Shown here piece by piece: positions 1-7,792 of a DNA stretch of 64,000 bases (the stretch's first letter is position 1; each line of letters begins with the position of its first letter). Made by a program: the position numbers and the translations under genes. The stretch is taken from contig NZ_FNVU01000006.1 in NCBI RefSeq assembly GCF_900107965.1, positions 265,337 through 329,336 of the forward strand. The letters run 5' to 3'. The DNA is from Actinacidiphila yanglinensis (GTDB lineage Bacteria > Actinomycetota > Actinomycetes > Streptomycetales > Streptomycetaceae). Below the pieces are notes generated by a model that was given only the letters and a program-made list of their open reading frames with translations, had not been told where the DNA came from and did not search any database.

Positions 1-1
1 C

Positions 2-427
2 CTCGACGACCTGCTCGCGATGCGCCGCAAGACCCGGCTCTTCCTCGCCCACCCGAAGGCGATCGCCGCCTTCTTCCGGCAGTGCAACAAGCGCGGCCTG
101 GTGCCAGGCACCGCGAACGTCGACGGGCACGAGGTCCCTGCCTGGCGCGGCGTCCCGCTGTTCCCCTGCGGGAAGATCCCCATCGGCCCGCAGCACACCA
201 GCAGCATCATCGCGCTGCGCACCGGGGAGGCGGACCAAGGCGTCGTCGGGCTGCACGCCACCGGCATCCCCGACGAGCACCAACCCGGCCTGAACGTCCG
301 CTTCATGGGCGTCAACACTGCTGCGGTGATCAGCTACCTCGTCACCGCCTATTACTCGATGGCGATCCTCGTCCCCGACGCCGTCGGCATCCTGGAGAAC
401 GTCCAGCTCGGCCGGACGGTCGAGTGA
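2..427 (+). CDS. Family 2B encapsulin shell protein (EshA-like), 3' end only
   Basis: Only the last ~141 codons are present; the gene enters from the left edge in the frame starting at base 2 and stops at TGA 425-427. The visible part reads as the C-terminal part of the shell fold of family 2B encapsulins, which also carry a cyclic-nucleotide-binding domain and were long called EshA-like. Recognisable stretches include the NKRGLVPGT segment, the [12 protein letters not shown] segment and the hydrophobic tail with [23 protein letters not shown]. In described streptomycete operons this shell precedes and encloses 2-methylisoborneol synthase, which is exactly the downstream gene here, 29 bp away. 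Family assignment rests on recognised sequence plus context; the cNMP domain lies outside the window or in the missing N-terminal part. Confidence 0.88.
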   Translation, partial: LDDLLAMRRKTRLFLAHPKAIAAFFRQCNKRGLVPGTANVDGHEVPAWRGVPLFPCGKIPIGPQHTSSIIALRTGEADQGVVGLHATGIPDEHQPGLNVRFMGVNTAAVISYLVTAYYSMAILVPDAVGILENVQLGRTVE

Positions 428-456
428 CCGCGCCGAGCGACCGAGCGGAGTACGGC

Positions 457-1626
457 ATGAGCGCGCCCCCGAGTACGAGTACGGCCTCGGACACCGTTCC
501 GGATTCGGAGCCGGTTGCGGCCATGGAGCAGGACCCCGCCACGGAGCCGGCTGCGGCCGCAGAGCCGGACCCGGGCGCCGGGACCGGGCCCGCGCGCTGG
601 GTGCCGCCGGGCCCGGCGGGCATCCCCCGCCCCGCGCCCGCCCGCCGCACCGGGGCGGTCCCCGGGCTCCGGTACCGGCCCGTCGCCCCCGCCGACCCGG
701 AGAAGGTCAAGGAGGTCGACCGCCGGCTGGAGGCGTGGGCGCACGACCTCGACCTGTTCCCCACCGCGTGGCAGGGCGACTTCTCCGGGTTCCAGTTCGG
801 CCGGGCGGTGGTGCTCCAGCACCCGGCCGCCGCGGACCTGGAACGCCTCACCGTCGCGGGCGAACTCCTGCTCGCCGAGAACCTCGTCGACTCCTGCTAC
901 TGCGAGGAGGAGGAGGACCGGGGCGGATCGCACCGCGGGCTGGGCGGCCCGCTGATCATGGCCCAGTCCGCGATCGACCCGTACCACGGCACGCCCGAGC
1001 TGGAGGAGGAGTGGCGGCGCGGCATGCAGGCCGACGGGCCGCTGCGCTCGTACCACTGGGCGATGGCGGACTACGCCGGCTTCGCCACGCCGAGCCAGTC
1101 CCTGCGCTTCGTGCACGACATCGCCCGCCTGCACCTGGGCTACCTCGCCGAGGCGGCCTGGGCCGAGACCCGGTACACGCCCACGGTCTGGGAGTACCTG
1201 GTGATGCGGCAGTTCAACAACTTCCGTCCCTGCCTGTCCATCGTGGACGCGGTCGACGGCTACGAGCTGCCCGAGGCCGTCCACGCCCGCCCGGAGATCC
1301 AGCGCATCACCGCCCTCGCCTGCAACGCGACGACCATCGTCAACGACCTGTACTCCTTCACCAAGGAACTGGCCGGGGACCCCACGCACCTCAACCTGCC
1401 GCAGGTGGTCGCCGCCAACGAGGGGCACGGGCTGAAGGCGGCCTACCTGCGCAGCGTCGAGATCCACAACCGGATCATGGACTCCTTCGAGGAGGAGGCC
1501 GCCGCGCTGTCGGCGGCCTCGCCCGTCATCGGGCGCTACGCGCGCGGCCTGTCGGACTGGGTGGCCGGCAACCACGAGTGGCACGCGACCAACACCCACC
1601 GCTACCACCTGCCGAACTACTGGTAG
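457..1626 (+). CDS. tpc: 2-methylisoborneol synthase (class I terpene cyclase)
   Basis: Cyclises 2-methylgeranyl diphosphate to the earthy odorant 2-methylisoborneol. The 389-aa protein has a Pro/Ala-rich, apparently disordered N-terminus (residues 1-78) and a class I terpene synthase domain. Metal-binding sites visible are the Asp-rich motif DSCYCEEEED at 145-154 and the NSE-type motif NDLYSFTKE at 296-304; the C-terminus carries RYHLPNYW, the usual RY pair. The Asp-rich motif departs from the DDCYCED form I recall for the characterised enzyme, with Ser at the second Asp. ATG 457 was chosen over the in-frame ATG at 82, which would overlap the shell gene almost entirely. The disordered N-terminus is the expected cargo-loading region for the upstream encapsulin. 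The operon continues into the methyltransferase 56 bp downstream. Confidence 0.95.
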   Translation: MSAPPSTSTASDTVPDSEPVAAMEQDPATEPAAAAEPDPGAGTGPARWVPPGPAGIPRPAPARRTGAVPGLRYRPVAPADPEKVKEVDRRLEAWAHDLDLFPTAWQGDFSGFQFGRAVVLQHPAAADLERLTVAGELLLAENLVDSCYCEEEEDRGGSHRGLGGPLIMAQSAIDPYHGTPELEEEWRRGMQADGPLRSYHWAMADYAGFATPSQSLRFVHDIARLHLGYLAEAAWAETRYTPTVWEYLVMRQFNNFRPCLSIVDAVDGYELPEAVHARPEIQRITALACNATTIVNDLYSFTKELAGDPTHLNLPQVVAANEGHGLKAAYLRSVEIHNRIMDSFEEEAAALSAASPVIGRYARGLSDWVAGNHEWHATNTHRYHLPNYW

Positions 1627-1682
1627 GCGCACCACGCTTCACCGGCACAAGGAACAGCACCCGAGCACCAGAGGAGTCAGCG

Positions 1683-2558
1683 TTGACCATTCAGCACCCC
1701 GGTACCAGCACCGCACCGGTACCGACCCAGTCCACGTACCAGACGCGTGTCGCGGACTACTGGAACGCCGAGGAGAACCCGGTCAACCTCGAACTCGGAA
1801 AGATCGACGACCTCTACCACCACCACTACGGCATCGGCGAGGCCGACTGGTCGGTACTCGACGAGACCGACCCCGCCCTTCGCCGGGACCGCATCACCGC
1901 CGAACTGCACCGGCTGGAGCACGCCCAGGCCGAACTGCTCGCCTCCCACCTCGGCCCGCTGACCTCCGCCGACCGGGTCTTCGACGCCGGGTGCGGGCGC
2001 GGCGGCGGCAGCGTCGTGGCGAACCTGCGGTACGGCTGCTCCGCCGACGGCGTGACGATCTCCTCCAAGCAGGCGGACTTCGCCAACGAGCAGGCGCGCG
2101 CCCGCGGCGTCGACGGCAAGGTGCGCTACCACCACCGCAACATGCTCGACACCGGCTTCTCGACCGGGGGCTACGCGGCCTCCTGGAACAACGAGTCCAC
2201 GATGTACGTCGAGTTGGACCTGCTCTTCGCCGAGCACGCCCGGCTGCTGCGCCGCGGCGGGCGCTACGTGGTGATCACCGGCTGCTACAACGACACCTAC
2301 GGGCAGGCGTCGCGCGAGGTGTCCCTCATCAACGCGCACTACATCTGCGACATCCACCCGCGGTCGGCGTACTTCCGGGCGATGGCGGCCAACCGGCTCG
2401 TCCCCGTGCACGTCGAGGACCTCACCGAGGCCGCCCTCCCGTACTGGGAGCTGCGCAAGGACGCCGAACACCTGGTCACCGGGATCGAGGAGCCGTTCAT
2501 CACGGCGTACCGGAACGGCAGTTTCCAGTACCTGCTGATCGTGGCCGACCGGGTCTGA
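1683..2558 (+). CDS. gppmt: Geranyl diphosphate 2-C-methyltransferase
   Basis: SAM-dependent enzyme that methylates C2 of geranyl diphosphate, giving the substrate of the preceding 2-methylisoborneol synthase. The start is a TTG at 1683 with GAGGAG at 1670-1675 as ribosome binding site; this gives 291 aa, the length expected for the family. The SAM-binding glycine motif DAGCGRGGGS lies at residues 101-110, and the tail ends in the ITAYRNGSFQYLLIVADRV stretch. Together with the two genes before it this completes the 2-MIB pathway from GPP. A strong hairpin follows the stop codon. Confidence 0.95.
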   Translation: MTIQHPGTSTAPVPTQSTYQTRVADYWNAEENPVNLELGKIDDLYHHHYGIGEADWSVLDETDPALRRDRITAELHRLEHAQAELLASHLGPLTSADRVFDAGCGRGGGSVVANLRYGCSADGVTISSKQADFANEQARARGVDGKVRYHHRNMLDTGFSTGGYAASWNNESTMYVELDLLFAEHARLLRRGGRYVVITGCYNDTYGQASREVSLINAHYICDIHPRSAYFRAMAANRLVPVHVEDLTEAALPYWELRKDAEHLVTGIEEPFITAYRNGSFQYLLIVADRV

Positions 2559-2574
2559 GGCAGGTCCGAAGCGC

Positions 2575-2617
2575 GCACGCGCCGGCCACGGGAGGGTGCC
2601 CCGTGGCCGGCGCGTGC
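2575..2617. terminator. 18-bp perfect-stem hairpin between convergent genes
   Basis: Left arm 2575-2592, 7-nt loop 2593-2599, right arm 2600-2617, every position paired. It starts 17 bp after the methyltransferase stop and lies 67 bp from the stop of the converging esterase gene, so it can end transcription from both sides. No U-run follows, as is usual in streptomycetes. Confidence 0.8.
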
Positions 2618-2683
2618 CGTTTGCCGTGTGCGGCCAATACCGTGGCCGGAAAGGTTCACCGTTTCGCGGCGCCCGGCACGGCA

Positions 2684-3829
2684 CTAGACGGCGGGCAGGG
2701 TCGTCCACTGCTGGGCGCCGGTGCCGTTGCAGTCCCACAGCTGGAGCTGCGTGCCGTCCGTGGTCGAGGAGCTGGGGTCGTCCAGGCAGCGTCCGGAGAC
2801 CGGGTTGCGGTAGCCGCCGTTGTAAGGCTGCCAGACCTGGTTGGCCCCGCCGTTGCAGTCCCAGATCTCCACCTTCGTGCCGTTGGCGGTGCCCGCGCCG
2901 GTGGCGTCGAGGCACTTGCCCACGGCGCGCAGCGTGTTGTCGCTGTGGAGCGTCCACCACTGGGCGTCACTGTAGTTGCACGTCCACAGCTGCACGGCGG
3001 TGCCGTTCGTGCTGCTGTCGCCGTTGTCGTCCAGGCACTTGCCGGAGATGCCGGAGTACACCACGCCGCCGGTGGGCACCGGCGGCGTGATCCACCCGGC
3101 GGCGTCGGCGGCCTGGATGCCCGCGTTGAAGGCGTCGGCCATCTTCTGGTAGCCGCCGTCGTTGGGGTGGAGCTGGTCGGACAGGTCCGCGGCGGTCAGC
3201 GCGCTCATGTCCACGAACCGCACGTGCTTGCCCGCGGCCTGCTCGGACTGGACGATGCCGGGCACCGCCTGGTTGAAGGCCGGCCGGTTGGGCTCCTCCA
3301 CCGGATTGGTGGACACGATCAGCGAACCGACCAGCACCGTGGCGTCCGGCACGTCCGCGGTGATCTGGTCGATCAGCGCGTGCAGCCGGTCGGTGGCCGT
3401 GGACACCTCGTAGTTCTGGTTGAGGTCGTTGGTCCCGATCTCCAGCGTGACGACGTTCGGCCGGTAGCGGGCAAGCACGCTGTCCGCGATGCCGGCGATC
3501 TGGTCGATCCGCCAGCCGGAGTGCCCTTCGTTGTCGGGGTCGGACATCGTGCCGTCGCGCCCGGACCCGACGAAGTCCAACGCGTGCCCCTCGGCGGCCA
3601 GTTCGTTCCACAGGTCGCCCCGGTAGCTGTCACCGGTGCTGCTGCCGACGCCCCAGGTGATCGAGTCGCCCAGCGGCATGACGCGCAGGCTGGAGGCGGT
3701 CGCGGCCGGGGCGGCCCCGCGGTCGTGACCGCTGCCGCTGCCGGCGGCGGCGGCCGGCACCGCGGCGCCCGCGGCGATGCCCAAGGCGGCGGCGAGCGCC
3801 ATCGCGAGAAGTGCGGGAGGTCGTCTCAT
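2684..3829 (-). CDS. Secreted SGNH/GDSL esterase with C-terminal ricin-type lectin
   Basis: A 381-aa exported protein. Residues 1-29 form a signal peptide ending in PAAAAG. The SGNH hydrolase domain (about 46-250) shows block I GDSITWG with nucleophile Ser56, block III GTND with Asn134 and the catalytic pair Asp218/His221 in SDQLHPND. This arrangement is typical of carbohydrate acetyl-esterases such as CE3-type enzymes. After a PVPTGG linker, residues ~257-381 form a ricin B-type beta-trefoil with three QxW-like repeats (CLDDNGDS..., CLDATGAG..., CLDDPSSS...). The likely job is deacetylation of a plant or fungal polysaccharide held by the lectin. The RBS AAGGAG sits 12 nt before the ATG. The lectin closely resembles that of the GH59 enzyme at 28357-30768. 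Confidence 0.88.
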   Translation of the reverse strand: MRRPPALLAMALAAALGIAAGAAVPAAAAGSGSGHDRGAAPAATASSLRVMPLGDSITWGVGSSTGDSYRGDLWNELAAEGHALDFVGSGRDGTMSDPDNEGHSGWRIDQIAGIADSVLARYRPNVVTLEIGTNDLNQNYEVSTATDRLHALIDQITADVPDATVLVGSLIVSTNPVEEPNRPAFNQAVPGIVQSEQAAGKHVRFVDMSALTAADLSDQLHPNDGGYQKMADAFNAGIQAADAAGWITPPVPTGGVVYSGISGKCLDDNGDSSTNGTAVQLWTCNYSDAQWWTLHSDNTLRAVGKCLDATGAGTANGTKVEIWDCNGGANQVWQPYNGGYRNPVSGRCLDDPSSSTTDGTQLQLWDCNGTGAQQWTTLPAV

Positions 3830-3888
3830 CTTCGTTCCACGCTCCTTGTACGGGTGGGGGGAGGGCGTGCGGACGTCGAACGGCCGTG

Positions 3889-5340
3889 TCAGCCAGCCGC
3901 GTTGAGCAGATCGAGCACACTCTGCTGGCAGCCGTAGTCACTGGTGCCGGCACCGCCGGCCCAGTGCGGCCCGTACTGGTCCAGGGAGTTGCGGTCCTTG
4001 GTGTATGCCGAGTTGGCCCACGCGCTCAGGTCGGCGGCGTACGGGTGGTCGGAGAGCTGGGTGTTCAGCTTGCCCAGCCCCCGTACGTAGGCGCCCTTGA
4101 AGCTGGGCCCGTCGCCGGTGCAGGAGTCCCCCTCGCCCGGCTCGCGCAGCACACCGCCGGACTGGAGCGTGCTGGTGGACGCGTTGGCGAGGGTGCGGGC
4201 GGTGTCCAGCAGGCCGGAGTTGCCTGTCGCCTTGTACAGCTCGGTCAACCCGCCCAGCACCACGCCCTGGTTGTACGTCCATGTGGTCTGGCCGTTGTTG
4301 ACGCAGGCGTCGCTGAGCCCGTCGTTGATCATGTGGCTGCCGTTGATCATCCCGCTGTTCTGGAACCACGACCACTCGGTGTTCGCCCGGCTGAGGTAGG
4401 TGGTGTCACCGGAGATCCGGTTGTGCAGCGCGGCGGTCAGGTAGAGGAACAGCTCGTTGGTGATGGCGTTCTTGTACTCGCCGTCCGTGCTCCACCGCAC
4501 GCCGCCGCCGCAGGTGCTGTTCCAGTTGTCGTACATGTGGTCCGCGTCGGCACGGGCGGTGTTCAGGTAGCGGCTGTCACCGGTCATGTCGTACGCGTCC
4601 ACCCAGGCCAGGCCCCACCAACCGGTGTCGTCCAGATAGCCGTTGGTGAAGTTGCCGCCCTGCGCGTTGATGTTCGCGTCGTACGTCTCGTTGATCGCGT
4701 ACTTGTAGCTGCCCATGCCCGACACGCGGGCGTTGTCGATGATCGCGGTCAGCGCGTTGGCGCTGGTCCACCAGCCGTTGCCGCCGAACAGCTTGGTGCC
4801 GCGGTCGTAGGACATCATCAGCGCGGTCGCGGCGGCGGTGCGCCTGTCACCGGCGTTCCAGGTGGTGCGGGCCCAGGAGGTGCAGGCGATGGCGGACGAG
4901 CCGGCGGCCATCCCGCACGCGCGCACCGCCCCGACACCCTCGGTGTTCCAGTCGTCGACGTTGTACATCAGGGTGCGCCAACCGCCCTGCCCGGACGGCA
5001 CCGTGGTGTCGCCGAGCTTGCTGCCGTCGCTCCAGGTCCGGCCGCCGTCCATCGAACGGTCGAGCCACACCTCGTCGCCCGCGCCGCCGTTGCCGATCGA
5101 CCCCCACGCCATCGCGTCCGTGTCGTCGAAGTGCAGCACGATCGAGCGGGAGGAGATCGTGGTGCTCACCGGCTGCCGGTCCCCCGGACTCAGGGCCGGG
5201 TCGCGGGTGTCGCAGTACTTGTTGCAGATCGTGGTGGCCGCGCTGGCCGAGGGCGCCGCGGCACCTTGGGCCACGGCGGTTGACATCGTTGTCAGAACTG
5301 CCGCGAGGACAGCGATGCGCAGGGGTCTCATTGCACGCAT
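3889..5340 (-). CDS. Secreted GH76 family glycoside hydrolase (alpha-1,6-mannanase type)
   Basis: 483 aa, secreted. ATG 5340 was chosen because AGGAG lies 6 nt upstream and the product then begins with a clear signal peptide (hydrophobic core to ~residue 38); a longer in-frame reading to 5403 lacks both. GH76 enzymes act on alpha-1,6-mannan such as the fungal mannan backbone. The adjacent catalytic aspartates are visible as YLDDTGWWG with Asp237-Asp238, inside an (alpha/alpha)6-barrel that starts near residue 150; other family-type stretches are NGWWTSANALTAI and NELFLYLTAAL. The first ~110 mature residues form an extra beta-rich segment of unknown role. A perfect LacI-type palindrome lies 50 bp upstream. 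Both this gene and the esterase are leftward, 59 bp apart, and could be co-transcribed. Confidence 0.9.
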   Translation of the reverse strand: MRAMRPLRIAVLAAVLTTMSTAVAQGAAAPSASAATTICNKYCDTRDPALSPGDRQPVSTTISSRSIVLHFDDTDAMAWGSIGNGGAGDEVWLDRSMDGGRTWSDGSKLGDTTVPSGQGGWRTLMYNVDDWNTEGVGAVRACGMAAGSSAIACTSWARTTWNAGDRRTAAATALMMSYDRGTKLFGGNGWWTSANALTAIIDNARVSGMGSYKYAINETYDANINAQGGNFTNGYLDDTGWWGLAWVDAYDMTGDSRYLNTARADADHMYDNWNSTCGGGVRWSTDGEYKNAITNELFLYLTAALHNRISGDTTYLSRANTEWSWFQNSGMINGSHMINDGLSDACVNNGQTTWTYNQGVVLGGLTELYKATGNSGLLDTARTLANASTSTLQSGGVLREPGEGDSCTGDGPSFKGAYVRGLGKLNTQLSDHPYAADLSAWANSAYTKDRNSLDQYGPHWAGGAGTSDYGCQQSVLDLLNAAG

Positions 5341-5389
5341 GGGGGGCTCCTGAACCTTGACCTGGCGCACCGGGCGCGCCGCTGGGGGG

Positions 5390-5401
5390 GAGAGCGCTCT
5401 C
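5390..5401. promoter_or_regulatory. LacI-family operator palindrome GAGAGCGCTCTC
   Basis: Perfect 12-bp palindrome with the central CG step typical of LacI/GalR operators (compare the cellobiose-repressor type GGAGCGCTCC). It is 50 bp upstream of the GH76 start codon, so it is well placed to repress that gene. No LacI gene is adjacent; the regulator would be one of the two LacI genes in the window or one elsewhere. Confidence 0.6.
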
Positions 5402-5410
5402 ATCGGAAGC

Positions 5411-5979
5411 TAGCCAGCGGGTGACGGCGCGTCAATAACCTGGGCGGGTGGTCGGATCACTCGGGGTGAGGGGCCGTCCCGGGGGGCGGGGGTGGCGTCG
5501 GGGCAGGCGGTGAACGGGGTGGGCCGGTGCGGGGCCGGGCCGGCCGGGATCGTGCCGGTACGGGCGGCGCGGGATCGCGCCACGCTCTCCGTTCACAGCC
5601 GCACCAGGGGTCGCTTCTTTCCCGGAGATACGCTGGCGACGCGGGGGGTACGGGGAGGAGGCGGGGGCGCCGCGGCGGGCGGCGGGCGGGGGCATGCACG
5701 CGGGGCACCCGAGCCGCGCTCCGGGTGGACCGGACGCGCCGCGCTCATGACGCCCGCGCGGGGGCGGGGGCGCGGCCACCGGAGGATGGTCGGAGGTCTG
5801 CTCGGCACGGAGGAAGTACGGCTCGAGTCCGCCGCGGTGGCACGGCTCCACTTCAGCGTCGACCATCGTGCGGGGCAGTACATCGCACCGGCCACGTCGC
5901 TACTCTGAGCGGTACCGTGAAGACGGAGGGCGAGCACCGGACCCTCGGAAATCCTTGGACCTCGCGGGAGTTGACCAGG
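5411..5979. other. Intergenic stretch without a supported gene
   Basis: About 570 bp between divergent genes. Open frames on both strands here are Pro/Arg/Gly-rich, lack ribosome binding sites and resemble no family I know. Apart from the operator at its left edge and the promoter region expected before the HTH gene at 5980, I see no feature. Confidence 0.5.
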
Positions 5980-7329
5980 ATGGCCCACCGGACTCCGCGC
6001 AACGCCGGTCTTGCGGCACTGCTCCACGAGGCGGACTGGTCGATGACCCAGTGCGCCCGCGCGGTCAACCGCGCCGGTCAGGAGGCCGGCATGTCACTGC
6101 ACTACGACCAGAGCGCGGTGAGCCACTGGGTGGGCGGCACGATGCCGCGGGCCAAGGTACGGCCGCTCATCGTGGAGGCGTTCGCCCGAAAACTCCGGCG
6201 CCCTGTCACTCTGCAGGAAGCCGGGTTGGCGGTCGACGGCCCTGCCACGTGCACCGAACGGAGAGAGTCCGTTGACGATCTCCTCGAACTCGGAAAGGCG
6301 GACATGGATCCTTCCCGCAGGGGTGTACTGACCAAGGCGTTGTACTCCGCGGCACTCGTCGCGCCGGGATATCCGGAACTGGCGGGCACGGACCGGACGG
6401 CGAGCGCCCGCCCGACCACACGCGTCGGAGCCGGAGAGGTGGCGGTCGTCCGGTCGATGACGGAGCGGATCGCCGACATACTCGACATCTTCGGCGGCGG
6501 ACACGCCCGGCCCATGGCGGCGGCGTTCCTCGTCAACACCGTCTCGCCGTACCTGCGGGCAGACGCCACGTCCGCCGTCCGCGCGAACATGCTCTCGGCT
6601 GCCTCCGACCTGGTCTACCTGACCGGTTGGATGGCGATGTACGAGCGCGAGCACGGCCTCGGCCAGCGCTACTACGTCAAAGCCCTGAGCCTCGCCGGAG
6701 CGGCCGAGGACCATGTCACGTACTGCCGGACGCTGCGAGGGATGAGTCTTCAGGCGGGCAACCTCGGGTACGGCAGCAAGGCGCTCGGGCTGGCGGACGC
6801 GGCCGCCGAAGCATCCCCCAAGGCAGGCCCTCGGCTGCACGCGTTCCTCGCCGGACAACAAGCTGCGTCCGCGGCGATGACGGGGGACCGGGGCACGGCC
6901 TTCACCCGGCTCGCCGAGACCGAGAAGGCACTGTCCAAGGCGGACTCCCGCAAGGATGCCGTGGGCGGATACGACCTGTCCGCGTTCCTCTTCCACACCA
7001 GCGCCGTCCTCTGCAGCCTCGGCGACCTCCCCGGCTCCGTCGAGGCCATGCAGGACTGCCTCCGTGCTCAGCCCGAGCAGGAGCGGCAAGGACGCGTCCA
7101 CGCCCTCGGCCTCCTTGCACAACGGCAACTGGAACTCGGCCACCTGGACGCGGCATGCGCGACGTGGTCGACCTTCCTCAGTGACTACGAGCAGGTCTCC
7201 TCCTCTCGTGGCGACGAACACTTCGACGGCATGCGGAGAATGCTTCGCAGTCATCGCACATCCCGCTCCGTCCGTGAACTGGCGGAACGCGTAAGGCGCG
7301 TGGCAGCAGTCAAGGGAACAGCCGCTTAG
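5980..7329 (+). CDS. Large HTH transcriptional regulator with TPR-like C-terminal region
   Basis: 449 aa. Residues ~5-75 form a Cro/C1-type helix-turn-helix region (NAGLAALLHEADWSMTQCARAVNR ... QSAVSHWVGGTMPRAKVRPLI), and the rest is an all-helical, Ala/Leu-rich array resembling the TPR-like domains of large streptomycete XRE regulators. ATG 5980 has GGGAG 9 nt upstream. It lies 201 bp before the graspetide precursor in the same direction, so I infer that it controls that cluster. The ligand is unknown. Intracellular, no membrane segment. Confidence 0.75.
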   Translation: MAHRTPRNAGLAALLHEADWSMTQCARAVNRAGQEAGMSLHYDQSAVSHWVGGTMPRAKVRPLIVEAFARKLRRPVTLQEAGLAVDGPATCTERRESVDDLLELGKADMDPSRRGVLTKALYSAALVAPGYPELAGTDRTASARPTTRVGAGEVAVVRSMTERIADILDIFGGGHARPMAAAFLVNTVSPYLRADATSAVRANMLSAASDLVYLTGWMAMYEREHGLGQRYYVKALSLAGAAEDHVTYCRTLRGMSLQAGNLGYGSKALGLADAAAEASPKAGPRLHAFLAGQQAASAAMTGDRGTAFTRLAETEKALSKADSRKDAVGGYDLSAFLFHTSAVLCSLGDLPGSVEAMQDCLRAQPEQERQGRVHALGLLAQRQLELGHLDAACATWSTFLSDYEQVSSSRGDEHFDGMRRMLRSHRTSRSVRELAERVRRVAAVKGTAA

Positions 7330-7530
7330 GAGGATCGGGGCGGACAACCAGGACCGCACTTTCATGGCTTTCATGCTCTCGGCCCTTCCTCGTAGTTCCG
7401 CTCTCAGCCCGGACACGGTTCCGTAGGGCAGAAGCGTCCGTGATCCGCCGGTCGGCAGACCTCACTCACCCGCGACCGGATCGCGCCGCGCTGCTCATCG
7501 CCGCGCCGTCAAACCCGAGGAGACCTCGTC

Positions 7531-7788
7531 ATGCCCGTCGTGCAACAACCCTTCGTCGGCCCGCCGTGGGGCACCGGCCGCCTGGCCCCCTATCCGACCA
7601 CCGTGCAGCGCCCGCATGCCTCGGTCACCATCGATCCCGCGACGCAGCTCGGTGTCTTCCGCGACACCGCCGGCCACGTGGTCACCATGGGCGCACACGG
7701 CACCAGCAAGGGCACGGAGACCTCTACGACCACGAACTCGGACTCCAGGAACGATCAGGGCCACGACCAGGACTCCGAGCAGGACTGA
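7531..7788 (+). CDS. tgmA: ATP-grasp-modified RiPP precursor (graspetide precursor)
   Basis: 85-aa precursor with GAGGAGA 7 nt before the ATG. The leader carries the features of the family: an N-terminal PFVGPPWGTGRLAPYPTT stretch, RPHASVTIDPATQ, then GVFRDTAGHVVTMGAHGTS. The C-terminal core has a Thr/Ser block (TSKGTETSTTT) followed by an acidic tail (DSRNDQGHDQDSEQD). This suits side-chain ester formation between Thr/Ser hydroxyls and Asp/Glu carboxylates by the ATP-grasp ligase encoded 4 bp downstream. The Asp residues in the tail are also candidate sites for the methyltransferase. Leader/core boundary and ring pattern are inferred, not shown. Confidence 0.88.
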   Translation: MPVVQQPFVGPPWGTGRLAPYPTTVQRPHASVTIDPATQLGVFRDTAGHVVTMGAHGTSKGTETSTTTNSDSRNDQGHDQDSEQD

Positions 7789-7792
7789 CGCC

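Noticed and set aside
82..456. An extended 2-MIB synthase starting at ATG 82
   Set aside because: The extra 125 residues are an Arg/Pro/His-rich out-of-frame reading of the shell gene. ATG 457 follows the shell stop and gives a protein of plausible length.
5432..5908. Overlapping small frames on both strands between the GH76 and HTH genes
   Set aside because: Pro/Arg-rich, no RBS, no recognisable family.
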